DNA from: Thermoanaerobaculum sp964488355
GTDB lineage: Bacteria; Acidobacteriota; Thermoanaerobaculia; Thermoanaerobaculales; Thermoanaerobaculaceae
Length of the DNA stretch: 16,539 bases
Assembly (NCBI GenBank): GCA_964488355.1
Contig: CAZAUJ010000021.1
Coordinates: 1-16,539 of the forward strand
Direction of reading: 5' to 3'
Position 1 is the stretch's first letter, and every line of letters starts with the position of its first letter. A program made the position numbers and the translations under genes. This document shows, in pieces, positions 13,352-16,539 of this stretch. Below the pieces are notes generated by a model. That model was not told the DNA's origin. It saw only the letters and a list, made by a program, of their open reading frames with translations, and searched no databases.

Positions 13352-15790
13352 ATGGAAAACGAAACCAATGGGTTTGTCATGATCGACCGGCTCAGCGGTG
13401 AACCGGTGGCCTGCCGCTTGCAAATGCTGTGGCTTTCGGGCCGGGTTTTGCCGGTGGGAGCGAACCTCACAGTGCGCCATTACTTTGTGGCGGAGGGGCC
13501 CGACCCCGCCGAGGCCATTTACTCCTTTGGGCTGCCGCAAGATGCGGCCTTGCGGCGTTTTCAGGTGCAGAGCGAGGGCTTGCACGTTGCCTCGCAGCTC
13601 ATGCCCACGCAGCAAGCGGAGGAAAAGTACGAACACGCTCTGGAAAAGGGGCATTTGGCCACCATGGCGGAAGCTTTTCGCGAGGGCATGGTCAATTTGG
13701 TGGGGGGCAACCTGCGGCCGGGGCAGCCGGTGCTGGTGGAGCTGGAGCTTTGGGCCGGGGTGGAACTGCGAGAGCGTAGCCTTCGATTCCGCTTTCCCTT
13801 TACCTTGGCTCCCAAGTACCACAGGCAGGCGCGGGCGGTGAAGGTGGGTTGTGGAGTAGGGGAGATGGAACTTCCGGCATCCTTTGGTCGTTTGATTCTG
13901 CCTCGTTGGCTGCACCAGGCCGAGCACCTCCATGCCGTGGGTTTCCAGTTGGAGCTGGCCCTTGCTCAGCCTTTGGCGGCGGTGGCCTCCCCTTCCCATG
14001 CCATCGAGGTGACCCGCACTCAGGAGGAGGCGGTGGTGCGTTTGGCCACCGAAGGCGACCTACCCAACCGGGATTTGGTGCTCGAGGTCACCGCCCAGCA
14101 ACCCTGGGAGGGGGTTATCGGTGGCACAGGCAACGACGGCAAAGGGGGCTTTGCCATCCTGACTCCCGCCGTGCGTTTCGGGACCCCACCATCCCGTGCC
14201 CGGCGGGTGGTTTTCCTGCTGGACCGATCCGGTTCCATGAGCGGGCCAAAGATTAAACAGGCGAAAAAGGCATTGGCGGCTTGCCTGGCAGCGCTGCGTC
14301 CGCAGGACTAGTTTGGCCTTGTGGCTTTCGAAAGTAGGGCCGAAAGCTTCGCTCCTACCCTCGTGGCCGCCGATGCGGAACGGGCGGACCGCGCCAGGCA
14401 GTGGCTCGAAGGCCTGGAAGTGGGAGGGGGAACGGGGCTGGAAGAGGGTTTAAAGGCAGCCGTGAGGCTTTTGGGGGACGAAGGGGGTGACATCTTGCTG
14501 GTTACCGACGGGGAGGTTTTTGGCACGGGGTCCACCCTTGGCCTGGTGGCGGGGCAGCCGGTGCGGGTCCACTGTTTGGGGATCGCTGCGGCTGCCTCAG
14601 ATCGTTTTTTGTCGCAGTTGGCACGGGAAACCGGCGGCCAGTTTCGCTCCCCCACCTCCAGGGAGCGAGTCGAGACCCCCATCCTCCAGCTCTTCGGTGC
14701 GGTGGGCAACCCCGTGGCAAAAGGGGTAAAGGTGAGCGTAGCGCCCAGCGAACCTGCCGGCGTGGTGCGTTTGGTGGGGGAGGTCCCTCCGCTGCTGTTT
14801 GCCGACCAGACCCTGGTTGTTCACGGTGAGGCCGACAGCCCCTGCCGGGGGCAGCTGACCCTCAGCTTTAAACACCAGGGGCAGGAGCGCACGCTTTCGG
14901 TTCCCTTTTCCCTGGGACCAAGCCCGGAAGCGGAAACGATTTGGCTGATCCAAGGGGCGCAACAGGTTGCTGCCACCGAAAGCTGGTTGGAAAGGCTGGA
15001 GGACCTGGAAGGTTTGGAGGAGGACAAAGGGGCGGTCAGGACTCAACTGGAAGCTCTCAGCAGGCGCTACGGCCTGGCCAGCCAGGCCATGGCCCTGGTG
15101 GCGGTGATGCAACGCCCTGGAGACAAACCGGGCGAGCTTCCCCAGATGGACGTAATCCCGGTGGGAATGCCGGAGGATACGTCCTTGGGTTCCTCCTTTG
15201 TGCCCCAGGAGACAATGGCCCCTCGGGTGGTTTACTACCAAAGACTCAGTATCGACACGAGCGGGACGGGCTCGGGTGGGGCTCGAGATCTGCTCGAGGC
15301 TTTGGAGTTAGTCGAAGGTCGGCAAATGCGGGCCGGCTCTGCCGAGGAAGCTTTCGGGCAGGCAGAGGAAGAAGACGCTGAGCCCGAGCTTTCTGTCAGG
15401 GAAAGGCCGGTTTCGGCCCGAGGAAGGTCTTCCCTGCACCAGGCGCTGAAGCTTGCCTCCCGCTTGCTGGAAGATGGTGGGTTGCCCGCGGAAGGTGAGC
15501 AGCAGCGGTGGTACGCCTCCGCCATGGCCCTGGTCCTTTTGCACCAGGTGGCCCAGCGGGAAGGGCAGGCAACCTTGCAGCCCCACATCACGCGGCTGCA
15601 GCGTTACCTGCAAAACAGCGTGGAAACGGCGAAGGACCCCAAGAAAAAGGCGTTTCTTGAGCGGCTGATGAGGGGGCAGGTGAGGCTGCCCGAACACATG
15701 GAGGCGCGCTGGCTCAGGCGGCTGCTGGCGCGCCGGCTTCCCAGCGAGCGCTTTTTCTGGCGCGCCTTTCGTCCCTCGGTCGGGAGCTAG
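13352..15790 (+). pseudogene. VIT + vWA domain protein interrupted by an in-frame TAG
   Basis: From ATG 13352 the frame codes a VIT domain (about 8-160; motifs YSFGLPQDAALRRFQV, EEKYEHALEKG, NLRPGQPVLVELE) and then the first strand of a von Willebrand A domain with the metal site DRSGS (291-295). Codon 320 is TAG (14309-14311). The same frame resumes with FGLVAFESRAESFAP and completes the vWA fold: MIDAS Thr at 361 (GGGTGLEEGL) and Asp at 386 (LVTDGE). The long C-terminal part includes the family-typical RYGLASQAMALVAV. Total about 812 codons. Either half alone has a broken vWA. Such proteins resemble inter-alpha-trypsin inhibitor heavy chains and likely mediate adhesion or protein complexes; no signal peptide is seen. 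It is coupled to the MerR gene and ends in a strong terminator. Confidence 0.85.
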
Positions 15791-15803
15791 CAGGGCCGGG
15801 GGG

Positions 15804-15845
15804 AAAGAAAAAGGGCCTGGTGAAGCCAGGCCCTTGGTGTTTTTT
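15804..15845. terminator. bidirectional intrinsic terminator
   Basis: AAGGGCCTGG (15811-15820), loop TGAAG, CCAGGCCCTT (15826-15835) form a perfect 10-bp stem. T6 follows after four bases (15840-15845), and an A-rich stretch (15804-15812) precedes it, which is a T-tract on the minus strand. It can end both the VIT/vWA transcript and the converging Cys-rich gene. Confidence 0.9.
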
Positions 15846-15855
15846 CCGCTGGCGC

Positions 15856-16287
15856 TCAGGTGCGGGGGTGCCCCGAGCCCTTGGCGCAGCAGGCCCCTTT
15901 GCTGGCCTTGTGGCCTTGGGCGCAGCTAGCCCCCTTGGCCTTGTCGGCCATAGAGGCCGCATGGGCTTGGATGGCTTCCGCCTGCCTCGGCTCGCTGCTG
16001 GTGACGGTGATCACCACGCCGTTATCTATTTTCTCCACCTTGCGGTTGACGCCGGGGCCGTGCATGGGGCAATCCTTGCACTCGCCACTGCACGCTTCCG
16101 TCTTTTGTTGCAACTTAGCCACCGCCTGCGGGTCAGTGGCGGTGAGGGTGATCTTCACCCCGCCGGCGATGTTCTCCACCTGGCGGCTGACCGCTTGGTC
16201 CTTGGCACAGCAGGCGCGTCCTGCCCACAGGGGCAAAGCCGCCAGACAGGCCACCAACACCAACGTGAACACCTTCCAACTCCTCAT
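15856..16287 (-). CDS. Cys/His-rich periplasmic protein with duplicated domain
   Basis: ATG 16287 is chosen over GTG 16293 because the perfect ribosome site AAGGAGG precedes it by 5 nt and the GTG lies partly within that site. The 143-residue product has a signal peptide (MRSWKVFTLVLVACLAALPLWAG). It then has C26C27, a first repeat VENIAGGVKITLTATDPQAVAKLQ (38-60), and a Cys/His cluster C66-x3-C70-x2-C73-P-M-H76. A second repeat VEKIDNGVVITVTSSEPRQAEAIQ (84-107) follows, then a tail with C122, H126, C133C134 and H140. The repeats read as beta-strand plus helix units. The Cys, Met and His content suggests metal (copper or zinc) binding in the periplasm; this is inference, since no named family is recognised. 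Confidence 0.75.
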   Translation of the reverse strand: MRSWKVFTLVLVACLAALPLWAGRACCAKDQAVSRQVENIAGGVKITLTATDPQAVAKLQQKTEACSGECKDCPMHGPGVNRKVEKIDNGVVITVTSSEPRQAEAIQAHAASMADKAKGASCAQGHKASKGACCAKGSGHPRT

Positions 16288-16308
16288 GAACACCTCCTTT
16301 TCCTGCCT

Positions 16309-16328
16309 CGCCTGCTCACGGGCAGGCG
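16309..16328. promoter_or_regulatory. hairpin in the leader of the Cys-rich gene
   Basis: CGCCTGC (16309-16315), loop TCACGG, GCAGGCG (16322-16328) form a perfect 7-bp stem in the stretch between a possible -10 (minus-strand TAAAGT, 16350-16345) and ATG 16287. There is no T-tract. It could be an mRNA-stabilising or regulatory leader structure; the rest of 16330-16410 shows nothing else clear. Confidence 0.35.
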
Positions 16329-16410
16329 TGGCGAGTTTCGCTCTACTTTATGCCGGGGATGAAGCCTAGGTTACAGGACGTGGCATGACCCATAGACGTG
16401 GACCGGCCCC

Positions 16411-16439
16411 TTGACCGGAAAGCGGCGGTTTGGTAAATT
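16411..16439 (+). promoter_or_regulatory. tRNA-Gly promoter
   Basis: TTGACC (16411-16416, 5 of 6) and TAAATT (16434-16439, 4 of 6) are separated by the ideal 17 nt and lie 25 nt before the tRNA. A perfect hairpin, GCCCGC TAT GCGGGC (16447-16461), sits between start site and mature tRNA and may assist 5' processing. Confidence 0.7.
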
Positions 16440-16464
16440 ACCAGGTGCCCGCTATGCGGGCCGA

Positions 16465-16539
16465 GCGGGAATAACTCAGTGGTAGAGTGCGACCTTGCCA
16501 AGGTCGAAGTCGCGGGTTCGAATCCCGTTTCCCGCTCCA
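16465..16539 (+). tRNA. tRNA-Gly (anticodon GCC), CCA encoded
   Basis: The 75-nt sequence folds as a cloverleaf. The acceptor stem is GCGGGAA (16465-16471) with TTCCCGC, discriminator T and encoded CCA at the window's end. The D arm is CTCAGTGGTAGAG. The anticodon stem CGACC/GGTCG holds loop TTGCCAA, anticodon GCC at 16497-16499. The T arm is CGGGTTCGAATCCCG. A U discriminator is usual for bacterial glycine tRNAs. It reads GGC and GGT, major codons in this GC-rich genome. Confidence 0.97.

Noticed and set aside
14321..15790. Separate gene starting at GTG 14321
   Set aside because: The GTG is in the same frame as the upstream VIT/vWA ORF and lies inside a vWA beta strand; no ribosome site, so it is the second part of one interrupted gene.

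Overview
This is a GC-rich, gene-dense bacterial segment. It fits a thermophile-leaning Acidobacteriota-type genome (Thermoanaerobaculia-like). That placement is an inference from base composition, tight ATGA/GTGA gene overlaps, leaderless-type promoters and a secreted protein of a kind I associate with that group; no phylogenetic marker settles it.

Layout. 1-464: 3' end of a degenerate HD-GYP-like gene. 468-1519 (minus): htpX membrane protease, preceded by an unlisted 53-residue single-helix protein. 1733-2104: small secreted protein. 2223-7116 (minus): an operon of peptide-type solute-binding lipoprotein, two permeases and an NtrC-type sigma-54 response regulator. 7210-9581 (plus): diverging from it, a membrane histidine kinase that is the obvious partner of the regulator, then a translationally coupled secreted protein. 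9659-9895: single-cluster [4Fe-4S] ferredoxin with a clear terminator. 9838-12724 (minus): DUF502 membrane protein, nth (endonuclease III), tdk (thymidine kinase), then an MNT/HEPN nucleotidyltransferase pair that looks decayed. 12778-15790 (plus): a MerR-type regulator followed 2 nt later by a VIT + von Willebrand A (vWA) protein, under a perfect palindrome. 15856-16287 (minus): Cys/His-rich periplasmic protein with two internal repeats. 16465-16539: tRNA-Gly(GCC) with its promoter.

The most striking signal is a cluster of interrupted genes between 9.8 and 15.8 kb. HEPN has a frameshift right after its start, an apparent internal deletion and no natural stop. MNT has Asp where the catalytic-motif Gly belongs and no good start. 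MerR has a one-base frameshift between its helix-turn-helix and the rest of its DNA-binding domain. The VIT/vWA gene has an in-frame TAG in the middle of an otherwise complete metal-binding vWA domain. The flanking housekeeping genes are intact. Decay of accessory modules, recoding and assembly error are all possible; reads would decide.

A second theme is transcription. The kinase and DUF502 genes share nearly the same start arrangement, TA(C/G)AAT-GCCGGC(G)-start codon, which predicts leaderless mRNAs and fixes both starts.
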